Under the pieces are notes generated by a model that saw only the letters and a program-made list of their open reading frames with translations, was not told the DNA's origin and did no database searches. Position numbers and translations under genes: made by a program. Below are positions 17,221-27,559 of a stretch of DNA of 64,000 nucleotides, in pieces. The stretch is from JAXLVB01 sp046329195 (GTDB lineage Bacteria > Bacteroidota > Bacteroidia > Cytophagales > Spirosomataceae). The stretch lies in assembly GCA_046329195.1 (NCBI GenBank), contig JAXLVB010000001.1:2604001-2668000 (forward strand), read 5' to 3'. How positions within the stretch are numbered: the stretch's first letter is position 1; every line of letters begins with the position of its first letter.

Positions 17221-18921
17221 ATGGTTTCTTTCAAAAAATACCTCTGTTGGTTTTTGTGGCTATGGGCAGGTATCTGCTTAGGGCAAAATACCGATACTTC
17301 TACTGCCAAAAAATTGGTAAGCGTATCGGGTGGACTCAATGCCTATGCAGGTTTCTATACAGCCAGTGGCATTCCGAGTCGTAACCAACAGGCACCCTTG
17401 GGCATTAGCGGAGCGCTAACCGTTACGCTACCTGGCGGTATTTCGTTGCCTTTTTCGGCAGTGCTGGGCAATCAAGGCAGTAGTTTTCGGCAGCCGTTCA
17501 ATCAGTTTGGTGTGAGTCCTACTTACAAGTGGATTACCCTGCATGGCGGGTATCGCAACGTTAATTTCTCACCTTTTACACTGGCAGGGCACACATTTTT
17601 GGGTGGAGGCGTCGAGCTTAACCCTGGTCTGTTGCGCTTAGGGGCTGTGTATGGCCGATTCAACCAAGCCATTTCTTCGACGGTTGTTGACCCCAACGTA
17701 TTGCCTTCGTACAGTCGGTCAGGGTATGCCCTCAAGGTAGGTATAGGAAAATCTAATAACTACCTTGACTTGGTGTTACTCAAAGCCAGCGACGACTCTA
17801 CTTCCATCAAAAGTATTCCACCCACTGCCGACCAAACCATCCGTCCTGCCGAAAACTTGGTTATCGGCGTTACTTCTAAATTGCTGCTATTCAGTCATAT
17901 CAGCTTCGATTTAGATGTGGCCGCTAGTGCTTATACCCGTGACACCCGTGCCAAAGCCGTAGAGGCCGAAAGCAAAATTACATGGTTTAGAGCTTTGGGT
18001 AGTCTGTTCACGCCCCGCCTTTCGACCCAACTCACGCAGGCCATTCAAACCAGCATTGGCTACCAAGACGCTTGGGGAAGCCTCAAACTTCAGTACAAGC
18101 GCATTGATCCCAATTTTCAGACGATGGGAGCCTATTACTTCCAGAGCGACATCGAAAGCTACACCATCAGTCCGTCGTTCAATTTACTGGGTGGCAAGCT
18201 TCGGTTGGCAGGTAGCTACGGGGTACAGTTTGACAATTTACAAGAAAACAAATCGGCTCGTACAGGGCGCAGCATTGGTTCGCTGACGATGTCATACAAT
18301 CCAATGGTGAAGTTTGGAATAGACCTTGTGTTTTCTAACTACGGTATTAGCCAAAAAGCAGGTATTCGCCCTTTGATTGACACGCTTCGCTTGGCCCAAA
18401 ACAACCTTACAGCCACACTCAATACACGCTACTTGATTCAGGACGAAAACATCTCGCATGTGATTACGTTTTCGGCTACGCATCAGCAACTCAGCGACCT
18501 CAATACCACTACGGCAGCCTCTACCGAAAACAGCAACCAGAATCTCAACGTAGGATATTTTCATCAGCAGATTCAAACAGGCTGGGGGCTCAATGCGATG
18601 TTTTCTTATACACAGAGTACCCTTCCCAAAGCAACCGCTGCTGTTACAGGTTCTACCCTGCGCTTTTATGGCCCTACGGCAGGTATGTCTCAGGCTTTTT
18701 TGAAGAAAAAACTCAACACATCGGTCAATGGGAGTTATTTGATTAATCAACAGCTGAACCAAATAGGTAAGGTGATAACTATTTCAGCAACAGGTGCTTA
18801 CAAAGTAGCCCGCCGGCAAAACCTGAGCGCTTCGCTCAATTATTTGTTCTCAGATACAGGCATTCAAAATCAACAGTTCAACGAACTTAGAGGAAATATA
18901 GGCTATGGAATTTCTTTTTAA
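17221..18921 (+). CDS. Predicted outer-membrane beta-barrel protein
   Basis: A 566-residue protein beginning at ATG 17221, which gives a standard signal peptide (MVSFKKYLCWFLWLWAGICLGQ); an ATG five codons upstream is possible. The mature part is made of alternating amphipathic strands with many aromatic and Gly/Asn turns (e.g. LRLAGSYGVQFDNL) and ends in GNIGYGISF with a terminal Phe, typical of outer-membrane barrels. No TonB box or plug domain is seen. It overlaps the start of the giant downstream gene by 17 bp, suggesting the two products work together, for example as anchor or exporter and partner. Confidence 0.75.
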   Translation: MVSFKKYLCWFLWLWAGICLGQNTDTSTAKKLVSVSGGLNAYAGFYTASGIPSRNQQAPLGISGALTVTLPGGISLPFSAVLGNQGSSFRQPFNQFGVSPTYKWITLHGGYRNVNFSPFTLAGHTFLGGGVELNPGLLRLGAVYGRFNQAISSTVVDPNVLPSYSRSGYALKVGIGKSNNYLDLVLLKASDDSTSIKSIPPTADQTIRPAENLVIGVTSKLLLFSHISFDLDVAASAYTRDTRAKAVEAESKITWFRALGSLFTPRLSTQLTQAIQTSIGYQDAWGSLKLQYKRIDPNFQTMGAYYFQSDIESYTISPSFNLLGGKLRLAGSYGVQFDNLQENKSARTGRSIGSLTMSYNPMVKFGIDLVFSNYGISQKAGIRPLIDTLRLAQNNLTATLNTRYLIQDENISHVITFSATHQQLSDLNTTTAASTENSNQNLNVGYFHQQIQTGWGLNAMFSYTQSTLPKATAAVTGSTLRFYGPTAGMSQAFLKKKLNTSVNGSYLINQQLNQIGKVITISATGAYKVARRQNLSASLNYLFSDTGIQNQQFNELRGNIGYGISF

Positions 18922-21900
18922 ATGGCAAATGTTCCAAGATGGCTCGCTCCGATTGAAGAATCGGGGCGGACATGGTACAGCGTCCCTGACGCTAAAAAAA
19001 GCCTGTTGGATATACTTACTGCTCTGGCAAAGCATGGCTCAAGCCCAAACCCTCAACCAGTCGGTACAGATTACTGTCAATGTACTGCCTCCTTATAGCG
19101 CTTACATTCAAGACTACGCTTCGGCAGGGCGGCAGGTGCAGATTTTTATTCGGAACACCACTGCCAATACGCAAAATCTCCGCTTGGTAGGTACCGTTAC
19201 GGGCGACAACGGCGTGGTGATTCAGACCCAAGCCAACTACCGCCCGCCAGTACCCCTGCGCTTGGCCCCTTTTGAAAATCGTTTGCTGAGTCAGGTAGAT
19301 TTAGAAGGGCTTTTTGACCTCAATCAGATTGATGTTCAAGGCATTGACAAAAACCGCTTGTACCGAGGCTACCCGCTGCCCGATGGTAATTACCAACTGT
19401 GTGTCAAGGCATTTGACAACGCCCGAAACCTCCAACTTTCGCCCGATTTTCCGTTGGGTTGTAGCGGGATGTTCATCTTGAAGTCAATTGAGCCGCCGAT
19501 TTTGATTTCGCCGATGAACGGTATGGAAGTACCGGCTACCATCCCTCAGACACTAACCTTCAACTGGACGCCGCCCGTAGGTGTACCTCCAACGAGCATC
19601 AGCTATACGCTCCGAATCATAGAATTACCCAACAGCCAGATCGACCCCAATGTGTATATCGATGCCGTGGCACTGCCCAAAAGTGGGTTAGAGGTCAAAG
19701 ACCTGAGAACCAGCGTTTTTCTGTATAGCCCTCAATACCCTCCGCTCATGGTTGGTAAGCGTTATGCTTGGCGGGTGCAAGCTATTGACCGTTTTGGTAA
19801 GCTGAATTTTCTAAACGATGGCAAAAGCCCTGTGGGGGAGTTTACCTACGGGATAGTAGATTCTAAATTCAAGAAACCGGGTATGGAGGTAGCACAGTCG
19901 CCTACTATGCAGCTGCCTTTGCCTGGCTTTCAGCCAGTGACGAATCCGCTGGATACACTCAAAAAGAAAGATTATGTACTCAAAACCCAAGGACTTTCGA
20001 TTGGATGCTCGTGTAAAGTGGATTTGGGCGATTTAGACAAGCAAAAAGTGGATAACTCCACAGTGCTGGCTAACCGAGTGGCTACCGTTGCGGGTTTTCA
20101 ACTCACTCTGCTTGATGATGTAAAAGAAGATGAAAGCGGTTACTTGAATGGGAAGGGTACCGTACCCATTCCGATGATTAATAACCAGTATGCTCGCCTG
20201 AGGGTACAACTTTACAACGTACAATGCAACGCCGAAGGGCAAGTGATTGGTGGGGTAGTAAGAGGCATTTACAGCGGTAATACGTCGTTTAAACCCAATT
20301 GGGACAAGCCCGACTACTCACCGACGCCACTCACGACTGAGCAGATTAGCAACATCGGTGATTTCTTTACCAATCAAAAAGACAGGTTGGTATCGAGTCT
20401 CAAAAACTCAGCAAAAAGCATTGGTTTTGAGCTGCCCTTTGGCATAGACAAACAATTTGGCCCAGTAAAATCGGTAGTGGCTGTTACCAATATTACGTTT
20501 ACACCCAAAGAAGCCTTTTTTGATGCCAATACATGGATAACCCTACCGACCGCACCAGGAGGCTTCAACGGAATTGCGCTGAGTGGGTATAATCTATGCC
20601 TGAGTCCGCAAAAGCCTTGTGGCGAAGGGATACTCTTTTTGGCCCAAGACACTAAACTCTCCGAATACGCTGCGCTTAAAGGAGCTAATTTGGTTATTCC
20701 TGGTAATAATCCTATCTATAAACCCGATACAACCCAAGCTACCTACGCTGTATTTGACGAAAATGGTTACCATCATCTCAGCGCCAAAGTAGGTATCAAG
20801 CCCCCCAAACTCTTGAAAGCCAGTGATAACACTCCTGTTGAAATTATCTTTGGAGCGTATTTTCCTACGCCTTCGTTCAGCCAGTGGACGGCTACACTGG
20901 AGTTTCCTGATTTCTATGTGGATGGCCTGAAAGACTTTGTGTTTTCGACTAACAACCAAAAAGTTATCTACGACCACTCCGACCAGCCTGACTCTTACGT
21001 GGCACTATTGCCCAACAACTACCCCGAACCCGGTCAAAAGCCTGGAGGCGAGTGGAGGGGCTTGTTTTTTCCCAGCTTGAGCATGACGCTCCCAGCGGTA
21101 TTTGAACGAGCCGATGGCAAAAAGCTCACCGTGGGAGTCAAAAATATGATTTATGATAACAACGGCTTTTCGGGCAAAGCCTTCGCCGCTAATATCCTCG
21201 ACCTAGGCGATGGTTCGCTACAAGGTTGGTATTTTGCCATTGATACTGTTTCGGTTGATTTCCTAACCAGTAAGTTTAAGTCGGCGGGGGTATTTGGTCG
21301 AATTGTGCTACCCATCTTCAAGTACAAAGACGGTAGCAAAGATGGCGAAGGCATGGAGCAGTCCTCGCTGTGGCCGTATAGTTGTACCCTTTCTAAAGAC
21401 GACACCAAGGGTATGACGTATGAGTTCAATGTGAGTCCGTCGCAAGATGCACAAGTGGACATCTGGAAGGCCAAATTAAGTATCTTGAAGGGGACATCTA
21501 TCAAAATTGGGAATAGTACAGGAACTTTTAATGCCGTGGCTACACTCCATGCCAAGCTGGGCTTTCAGATTACGTCCTTTTTTGCTCCAGGGGTTGAAGT
21601 TCATAATATGATTTTGCAATCAAACGGGCCTGATTATTTCTCGCCTGGTAGTATCAATATGGCACTGGCATCGCCCCAAAAGACCTCAGGAGGATTACCG
21701 TTTACACTCACCAATCCCTCGCTTGTCAGCAATGGCGCCAATCAATACCGTTTCAAGTTTACAGGTGTACTGAATCTCTCAGAAGCCGCTCAGTTTACAG
21801 CTGAAGCGACCTGTTATTTAGACTTTAAAGTAGGAGTTAAAGCCAACAAACGTCCCAATTTTGACATCATGAAATATGGTGTAGAGCACATCGGCGGCGA

Positions 21901-24877
21901 CAAGCAGTTTGTAGGGCTAATGTACTTGAAATTTGACTTGGATTTTTATGAAAACGACCCCACCTACGGCGATGGTTTTGGAGGCAAGGCGTCGTTACGT
22001 TTCACCGAAACAGGCTCAGGTATTGACATCGCCTCCAAGTTTGGCAAATTTCAAGGCTACAATTACTTCTATGTGGGTGGTGTGTACAACATGCCCAAAC
22101 CAGCAAGGATTCCGCTCTTTCCAGGTGTGTTTTACCTAAGTGGCTTTGGCGGGGGTATCTATTACAACATGAACTACAACCCTGCTGACGTCAGTTACAA
22201 ACCCAGCAAGGGCAAAATGGGTATGCAAGCCAAAGTATTGGCCAATACGGTGGACGGCTATGTGCTGAATACAGATATGCAGCTAACCATGCAACTAAAC
22301 GAAGATGCCGCTGGCTTGCACATGGATAAGATTTCGTTGGATGGTAACGCCTACCTGCTGGCCGTACCCAATTTGGATAACCCAATGGTAATGGCTTCCT
22401 CTGAGCCAGGAAGCCCCTTAGCCAAAGGTCATGCCTATTTTCAATATAGTTTTGCCGAAAAAGTATTTGACGGCAACGCCAGCCTAACGGCGGCTTATGC
22501 AGCAGGTACGTTCAAGATTACGGCTACTAACTCATTGTCTATTCATGCAAGCAGTCAAGGATGGTATTTGGCAATTGGCACGCCTAAGCAACGCAACAAC
22601 CTGACGGTGTCGGCAGGAGGGAAAGACTTAGGAAAGTTTGGTTCGTACCTCATAGCAGGCAGTATGTCGCCTCCTGGTGAAACTGTATTGCCTACCGAAC
22701 TCTACGGCTTAGATGCCAGTTTTGTAGCCAAACTACAGGGGAGCAAAGTAGGTGGCAATTGGATAAGCAGCAATCCCAATTCGCCTATTTTGGCTTTTGG
22801 AGCGGGCTTTGGCGTTGGCTACGAGTATAAAGTGCCACCTTTTTTCCTGAGTTTCAACGGGGGGGTGGGGTTTGACCTCGCTCTTATCAAACCCGATCAA
22901 CCTTGCCCTGGTTTTGCGAATATGGGCGTCAACGGCTGGTACGCCATGGGACAACTCTATGCCGGACTCTCGTTTGCGCTGGGTATCGATGTTGATCTGT
23001 GGTTTGCATCGGGGCGGTTCAAGGCTGTCGAAGTATCAGCAGGTGCTCTGATGAAAGGTGGTGTCATGAACCCGATATGGTTTCAGGGAAGGGTATTTCT
23101 GAAATACAAAATCCTTGGTGGAGCCATCAAAGGCTCGCATGACATGGATTTTGCCTATAACGAAACCCAAAAGTGCGACGTGCCGCTCGAAGCCCCCAAC
23201 CCCTTTGCCGAAAATCCACTTATCTCCAAACTTGGCCCTTCGGGAAATGACGCTGTTTCGATTCTGTCGCCGTTCTACGCTGAGTTTGGTTACCCCATCA
23301 ACTCGATTATCCAAACAGAGTACATGGACAAAGACAATAAGACCATCAAACGAGATTTTCGGATTGATTACAAGAAAGGTGAGCAGTTCAAGCTTACACT
23401 CAAAAGCGGAATCCCTGCTGGATTTGAGGGCTGCGCCGACAACAACGAAGGCCGGCATAGTTTTGGGCAAGACGAGGAAGGCCAAAACCGTTCAGCAACT
23501 TTCGCTCGTAACAATGCCTTATTGCCCAACTCTACCTACGCCCTCACTGTAGGCGTAGAAGTAAAGGTTCGCAGCAACAACCAATGGGTTGTTTATGAGT
23601 ATCAAGGCAAAAAAGCTAAAGCAGAACCCGTACAACAGTCCGAGACGGTTACGTTCAAAACGGGAGCTTGTATTGATGTACTCACCACCAAAGGCAGCGA
23701 AACCAATGAGTCAACAGTAGCCTTTACGTATCCATTTGAGGGACAGCGCTACTTTATGAAAGACGAAAGCAAGCAAGGATTGGTACGCCTCACTGCCAGT
23801 ATGGCTTGCTGCATGAAAAACCTCAATAGCAATGAGTTTTACACACTCAATGCCCGCTTTATTCCATACAAAGAAGGCTCGTTTATACCTACCCAACAAG
23901 GTGGTGCGCTACTAAGTCCTGCACAGTTTGATGGTAGTGTCATTACCTATGCCATTCCGAGTGGGTTACTTAACAGCACTTTGTATCGGGTGGACATCGT
24001 GCGGATACCGACCGATGCCTTCTTGACCAAACAAACTGACGAATTAGCCAAAATCAAAGAAAATGCCAAGACCTTTGCTTTAGAAAACAACACTTCGAGC
24101 GTATCCAAATGGCTTGACCCACAACCTGGTAAATCGTTGGGTAATAATGCCCAACTACCCAAAGGGGGTGGTCTTGGTCCTAATGGGTTGGCTGTCAACG
24201 AAAAAGCACAGAGCAACACCGTTGAGGCCATTCAAAAATACGTACAGCAAAACTATGCCGATGCTGTCAATGTACCGATTTCATCGAAAATCATTACCGA
24301 CTACAAATTTCTGAATGCGGCAGGTGTGAACATCGAAAAATTGACTGACAACTTCAACAGCAAAGAGCGAGACAAACTTAAGTATGAGCAGGTAAAGTAC
24401 AGCTACTATTTCAAAACCAGCAAGTACAATACGATGGCTCAAAAAGTACAAAAAGCAGCGATAGATTCGCCCAGTCAGGAGGTGACCAAGTGGCTCTACC
24501 AAGGCGAAGAATATATCTACTCAGCTCCGTTTAAGCTCGACGAAAATTTTGACACCTACGAGATTGCTGGGCAAACAATAGGCAATAAAGGCGCTAAAAT
24601 GTATTTGCCACCACTGTTTGGCCTCAAAGCTACTCGTAACAACAAATGGGTGACAGGCTTCTTAGAACCTTTGGAAACAAAAGTAGATGCAGCGTACAAC
24701 AAACTTGGGGGTGTTTCGGGCGGTATTGGTATTGACGGAATGGTAGCAAAAATGGCAAGAATTACGCCTTATGTAGATAGCTACGTTTACTCTAGTGCAG
24801 AACCACCACTCTCAAAAGAAAAAATTGATGCTTTGCTATTTGATGCGCTGCTCAAGTATCTGGCTGGCGGAAAATAA
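18905..24877 (+). CDS. Giant secreted surface protein (TANFOR-like N-terminus)
   Basis: A 1990-residue protein. From the ATG at 18905 the hydrophobic signal (KKACWIYLLLWQSMAQAQ) lies at ~31-48, so the start may be later, for instance ATG 18929. The N-terminal domain (LPPYSAYIQDYASAGRQVQIFI, then YRGYPLPDGNYQLCV) recalls the 'TANFOR' proteins of Bacteroidota; that is from memory and tentative. A domain at ~195-315 looks like FN3 (FNWTPPVGVPPTSISYTLRI, RYAWRVQAID). The long middle (~360-1520) is beta-rich with repeated LGFQI/YLKFDLDFYEND-like strand patterns, followed by an alpha/beta C-terminus. No T9SS tail is visible at the end, so export may use a partner. It overlaps the barrel gene upstream. 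Confidence 0.75.
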   Translation: MEFLFKWQMFQDGSLRLKNRGGHGTASLTLKKACWIYLLLWQSMAQAQTLNQSVQITVNVLPPYSAYIQDYASAGRQVQIFIRNTTANTQNLRLVGTVTGDNGVVIQTQANYRPPVPLRLAPFENRLLSQVDLEGLFDLNQIDVQGIDKNRLYRGYPLPDGNYQLCVKAFDNARNLQLSPDFPLGCSGMFILKSIEPPILISPMNGMEVPATIPQTLTFNWTPPVGVPPTSISYTLRIIELPNSQIDPNVYIDAVALPKSGLEVKDLRTSVFLYSPQYPPLMVGKRYAWRVQAIDRFGKLNFLNDGKSPVGEFTYGIVDSKFKKPGMEVAQSPTMQLPLPGFQPVTNPLDTLKKKDYVLKTQGLSIGCSCKVDLGDLDKQKVDNSTVLANRVATVAGFQLTLLDDVKEDESGYLNGKGTVPIPMINNQYARLRVQLYNVQCNAEGQVIGGVVRGIYSGNTSFKPNWDKPDYSPTPLTTEQISNIGDFFTNQKDRLVSSLKNSAKSIGFELPFGIDKQFGPVKSVVAVTNITFTPKEAFFDANTWITLPTAPGGFNGIALSGYNLCLSPQKPCGEGILFLAQDTKLSEYAALKGANLVIPGNNPIYKPDTTQATYAVFDENGYHHLSAKVGIKPPKLLKASDNTPVEIIFGAYFPTPSFSQWTATLEFPDFYVDGLKDFVFSTNNQKVIYDHSDQPDSYVALLPNNYPEPGQKPGGEWRGLFFPSLSMTLPAVFERADGKKLTVGVKNMIYDNNGFSGKAFAANILDLGDGSLQGWYFAIDTVSVDFLTSKFKSAGVFGRIVLPIFKYKDGSKDGEGMEQSSLWPYSCTLSKDDTKGMTYEFNVSPSQDAQVDIWKAKLSILKGTSIKIGNSTGTFNAVATLHAKLGFQITSFFAPGVEVHNMILQSNGPDYFSPGSINMALASPQKTSGGLPFTLTNPSLVSNGANQYRFKFTGVLNLSEAAQFTAEATCYLDFKVGVKANKRPNFDIMKYGVEHIGGDKQFVGLMYLKFDLDFYENDPTYGDGFGGKASLRFTETGSGIDIASKFGKFQGYNYFYVGGVYNMPKPARIPLFPGVFYLSGFGGGIYYNMNYNPADVSYKPSKGKMGMQAKVLANTVDGYVLNTDMQLTMQLNEDAAGLHMDKISLDGNAYLLAVPNLDNPMVMASSEPGSPLAKGHAYFQYSFAEKVFDGNASLTAAYAAGTFKITATNSLSIHASSQGWYLAIGTPKQRNNLTVSAGGKDLGKFGSYLIAGSMSPPGETVLPTELYGLDASFVAKLQGSKVGGNWISSNPNSPILAFGAGFGVGYEYKVPPFFLSFNGGVGFDLALIKPDQPCPGFANMGVNGWYAMGQLYAGLSFALGIDVDLWFASGRFKAVEVSAGALMKGGVMNPIWFQGRVFLKYKILGGAIKGSHDMDFAYNETQKCDVPLEAPNPFAENPLISKLGPSGNDAVSILSPFYAEFGYPINSIIQTEYMDKDNKTIKRDFRIDYKKGEQFKLTLKSGIPAGFEGCADNNEGRHSFGQDEEGQNRSATFARNNALLPNSTYALTVGVEVKVRSNNQWVVYEYQGKKAKAEPVQQSETVTFKTGACIDVLTTKGSETNESTVAFTYPFEGQRYFMKDESKQGLVRLTASMACCMKNLNSNEFYTLNARFIPYKEGSFIPTQQGGALLSPAQFDGSVITYAIPSGLLNSTLYRVDIVRIPTDAFLTKQTDELAKIKENAKTFALENNTSSVSKWLDPQPGKSLGNNAQLPKGGGLGPNGLAVNEKAQSNTVEAIQKYVQQNYADAVNVPISSKIITDYKFLNAAGVNIEKLTDNFNSKERDKLKYEQVKYSYYFKTSKYNTMAQKVQKAAIDSPSQEVTKWLYQGEEYIYSAPFKLDENFDTYEIAGQTIGNKGAKMYLPPLFGLKATRNNKWVTGFLEPLETKVDAAYNKLGGVSGGIGIDGMVAKMARITPYVDSYVYSSAEPPLSKEKIDALLFDALLKYLAGGK

Positions 24878-24899
24878 CACCTCCATAACAAGCCCTCGT

Positions 24900-25445
24900 A
24901 TGAAACGCTTTTTATTTATCTTATTAGTAGTCGTGCTTTGTGGGGAACAAACGCAGGCTCAATTCTCCAACAAGAACGTGGATTTATCGGGTAGCGACAT
25001 CGCTGGGATGGTCAATACAACACAATACAACCCGAAATCAGAAAAGACATTGAGTTGGGTCGGAACCATTACCAAAGAACCGACAGCAGTAGAATCGTAC
25101 GTATTTGGCAGTAGTGCGCCTGCTCGTTATCTGTTTGTGTATGACCCCACACCCGCCTATGATGTCTATGTGGCGCTCAACAAAGCTGGCTACCAATACT
25201 GCTACGAGTCGGGGCCTTATGGTGACTGTACTCTTAGCAAAGCTTTGTCGGGCTATAAAGCTTTTTTCACGTTTGTACCCCTCACCGTTTTCACAGACTT
25301 TCAGTATATCCAACCCGACTACCTAAAAACCTTAGCTAAGTCAGGTGCATTGTACGACAAAAGCCAAGCCGACCCTACCACTGAGCACGTTTTCCAATGG
25401 ACGGTCATACGGTCGGGAGTGGGTTTTACTGCTCAGAAAAAATAA
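24900..25445 (+). CDS. Small secreted protein of unknown function
   Basis: A 181-residue protein, start chosen at ATG 24900 because it gives a clean signal peptide (MKRFLFILLVVVLCGEQTQAQ); an in-frame extension to 24795 would overlap the giant gene. The mature part contains a DLSGSDIAGMVN segment, two cysteines close together (YQYCYESGPYGDC) that could form a disulfide, and many aromatics. No family is recognised. It starts 22 bp after the giant gene, so it is very likely part of the same unit. Confidence 0.65.
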   Translation: MKRFLFILLVVVLCGEQTQAQFSNKNVDLSGSDIAGMVNTTQYNPKSEKTLSWVGTITKEPTAVESYVFGSSAPARYLFVYDPTPAYDVYVALNKAGYQYCYESGPYGDCTLSKALSGYKAFFTFVPLTVFTDFQYIQPDYLKTLAKSGALYDKSQADPTTEHVFQWTVIRSGVGFTAQKK

Positions 25446-25468
25446 CGCCCCAAACGACTCTTACTTTT

Positions 25469-27547
25469 ATGAAATATCTGTTCGCTTTTTTGTTGTTTAG
25501 TTCTTGGAGCTTTGCCCAAACACAGCCTAAACCAACACCTCCCCAAGCCTCCAACGATGCTCCAAAGCCAGCGGCTATCAGCTTGGTAACCCGCTCTTAC
25601 GGTGATTCGGTGGTGGTGCGATGGGCTACTGACAATTCCATTCTTTGGAAAATGTCGCTTGAAGCAGGCTATCGGCTTACTCGCAAGAGTATCACGGCAC
25701 AAGGTAAGGTAATGGTTGATTATCAGATTGTTGTGAAGCCGTGGAGTGTAGAAGAATGGAGACAAAAACATTGCCCCAACGATACACTTGCCGCCATTGC
25801 TACTCAATTGGTTTGGGGTAAAACCAAGCCTATTCGCTACGACGAAGAAGTAACGCTTGACAAGCTCATGCGCCAACAAAACCTCAATGACACTCGCTTA
25901 ATGATGGCGCTCATTTTGGCTGACGAAAATACCCAACGAGCCCGAGGGATGGCTTTGGGTTGGGTGGACAAAAAGGTGGTAAAAGGTACGCAATATGTCT
26001 ATAGCATTCGCTCCTTGGCCGATGCTAAATTGTATCCTGCCGACACCGCTTTCACCGTACTACGCAACGACGGGCCTTACCCTCGCCCCGAAATGCCACC
26101 CGTTTACGCCTCGGCTGGCGACAAAGTGGCTACGTTATCTTGGGATCGGTACATAGCTGAAAAAGCTTTTTCATCGTACTACATCGAACGCTCCGACGAC
26201 GGCGGACGCACATTCAAACGCATAACGATTCGTCCGTGGGTTTCGTCGGCCAGTGAAAACGACCGAGAATCCATCCAATACAGTGATTCACTCAGCACTA
26301 ACTATAAATCGTACCAGTACCGAGTAGTAGGTAATACGGCTTTTGGTGAGCCAAGCTTACCCTCAAAACCAGTGGCCGTCAAGGGTATAGACATGGAGGC
26401 ACCTTCGGGAGTTACCATGCTTACTGCCGAACACCAGTTGGGTAGTCGAGTGAGGCTTCGCTGGCAGCACCCTAACGCCCCTTCTGATTTGGCGGGGTAC
26501 CTAGTAGCCAAAGCTGTACAGAGTGAAGGACCTTTTGTGCCACTAACCAAAAAACTACTCCCTACCAATCAGCGAGAATTTATAGATACTACAGCTATAC
26601 CAACACTGCCAGCTTATTACGTAGTGGTGTCAGTAGATACCTCCAAAAATTCACAGCGGTCGCTACCTGTTTATTGTATGTTCAAAGATGTCAAAGGCCC
26701 TACCCGTCCAACGGGTCTGCAAGGGTATATTGATACGACAGGCTTGGTACGAGTAGTATGGAATCCTAACCTTGACCAAGACCTAATGGGCTACAAAGTG
26801 CTCATCGCTAACGACCCCACGCACGTGTTTACGAGTGTTACGGATGGGTACTTACAAACGGCTGTTTTTAATGACACCACTACCTTGCAGACCCTCACTC
26901 GACACTTATACGTGCGGGTCGTGGCTTACGACAAACATTTTAATCCCAGCTTACCGTCTGACATTCTGACACTCACTCGACCTGACAAGATACCGCCCAT
27001 TACCCCTGTTTTTGCGGGATTTACCGCCAGCGATAGTAGCATTACCATGAACTGGGTAAGCGGCAGCGACGATGTAAAAGAGTTGGGGCTCTATCGTCGC
27101 AATGCCAGTTCGGAGCGATGGAGAGAGTTGAAAAAACTCCCTACTCAAACCAATACCTATACCGATAAAGCGCTGAAACCCAACACCGACTACCAGTACA
27201 TGCTCGTGGCGGTAGATTCGGCAGGTTTGCGCTCGCCGGAGTCCTTTCCGCTCAATACCGCTACACTCCGCACCATTCCCAAAAGCATCAAACAACTCAA
27301 TGCAGCGCTGAGTGCCGATAAAAAAGCAGTGAATTTGACTTGGAAAGCTCCCGCCGACAATTGCTATTACATTATTTACAAAGCCCTAGGCACTGACTAC
27401 TTGCAAAGCTACGATAAGGTAGCTCGCCTCAATACGTTTACCGACCGAAACGTGCTTCCTGGCGTAGTGAACTATGCCGTAAAGGTACTCTATGCCGACG
27501 GCAGCGAGTCGGCGCTGTCTCAGCCAGTACGAGTGGAGATTAAATAA
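25469..27547 (+). CDS. Secreted fibronectin-III protein, five FN3 domains
   Basis: A 692-residue protein with a signal peptide (MKYLFAFLLFSSWSFAQ), start at ATG 25469. After an N-terminal ~200-residue region of its own, five FN3-like domains can be counted; each has a W or V core strand and YxYxVxAVD-type strands (e.g. KVATLSWDRYIAEK, RVRLRWQHPN, LVRVVWNPNLDQD, SITMNWVSGSDD, AVNLTWKAPADN). There is no T9SS tail and the protein ends shortly after the fifth FN3. It begins 23 bp after the preceding gene and is followed after 12 bp by another FN3 gene. Confidence 0.8.
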   Translation: MKYLFAFLLFSSWSFAQTQPKPTPPQASNDAPKPAAISLVTRSYGDSVVVRWATDNSILWKMSLEAGYRLTRKSITAQGKVMVDYQIVVKPWSVEEWRQKHCPNDTLAAIATQLVWGKTKPIRYDEEVTLDKLMRQQNLNDTRLMMALILADENTQRARGMALGWVDKKVVKGTQYVYSIRSLADAKLYPADTAFTVLRNDGPYPRPEMPPVYASAGDKVATLSWDRYIAEKAFSSYYIERSDDGGRTFKRITIRPWVSSASENDRESIQYSDSLSTNYKSYQYRVVGNTAFGEPSLPSKPVAVKGIDMEAPSGVTMLTAEHQLGSRVRLRWQHPNAPSDLAGYLVAKAVQSEGPFVPLTKKLLPTNQREFIDTTAIPTLPAYYVVVSVDTSKNSQRSLPVYCMFKDVKGPTRPTGLQGYIDTTGLVRVVWNPNLDQDLMGYKVLIANDPTHVFTSVTDGYLQTAVFNDTTTLQTLTRHLYVRVVAYDKHFNPSLPSDILTLTRPDKIPPITPVFAGFTASDSSITMNWVSGSDDVKELGLYRRNASSERWRELKKLPTQTNTYTDKALKPNTDYQYMLVAVDSAGLRSPESFPLNTATLRTIPKSIKQLNAALSADKKAVNLTWKAPADNCYYIIYKALGTDYLQSYDKVARLNTFTDRNVLPGVVNYAVKVLYADGSESALSQPVRVEIK

Positions 27548-27559
27548 AAAGGAACTGAC

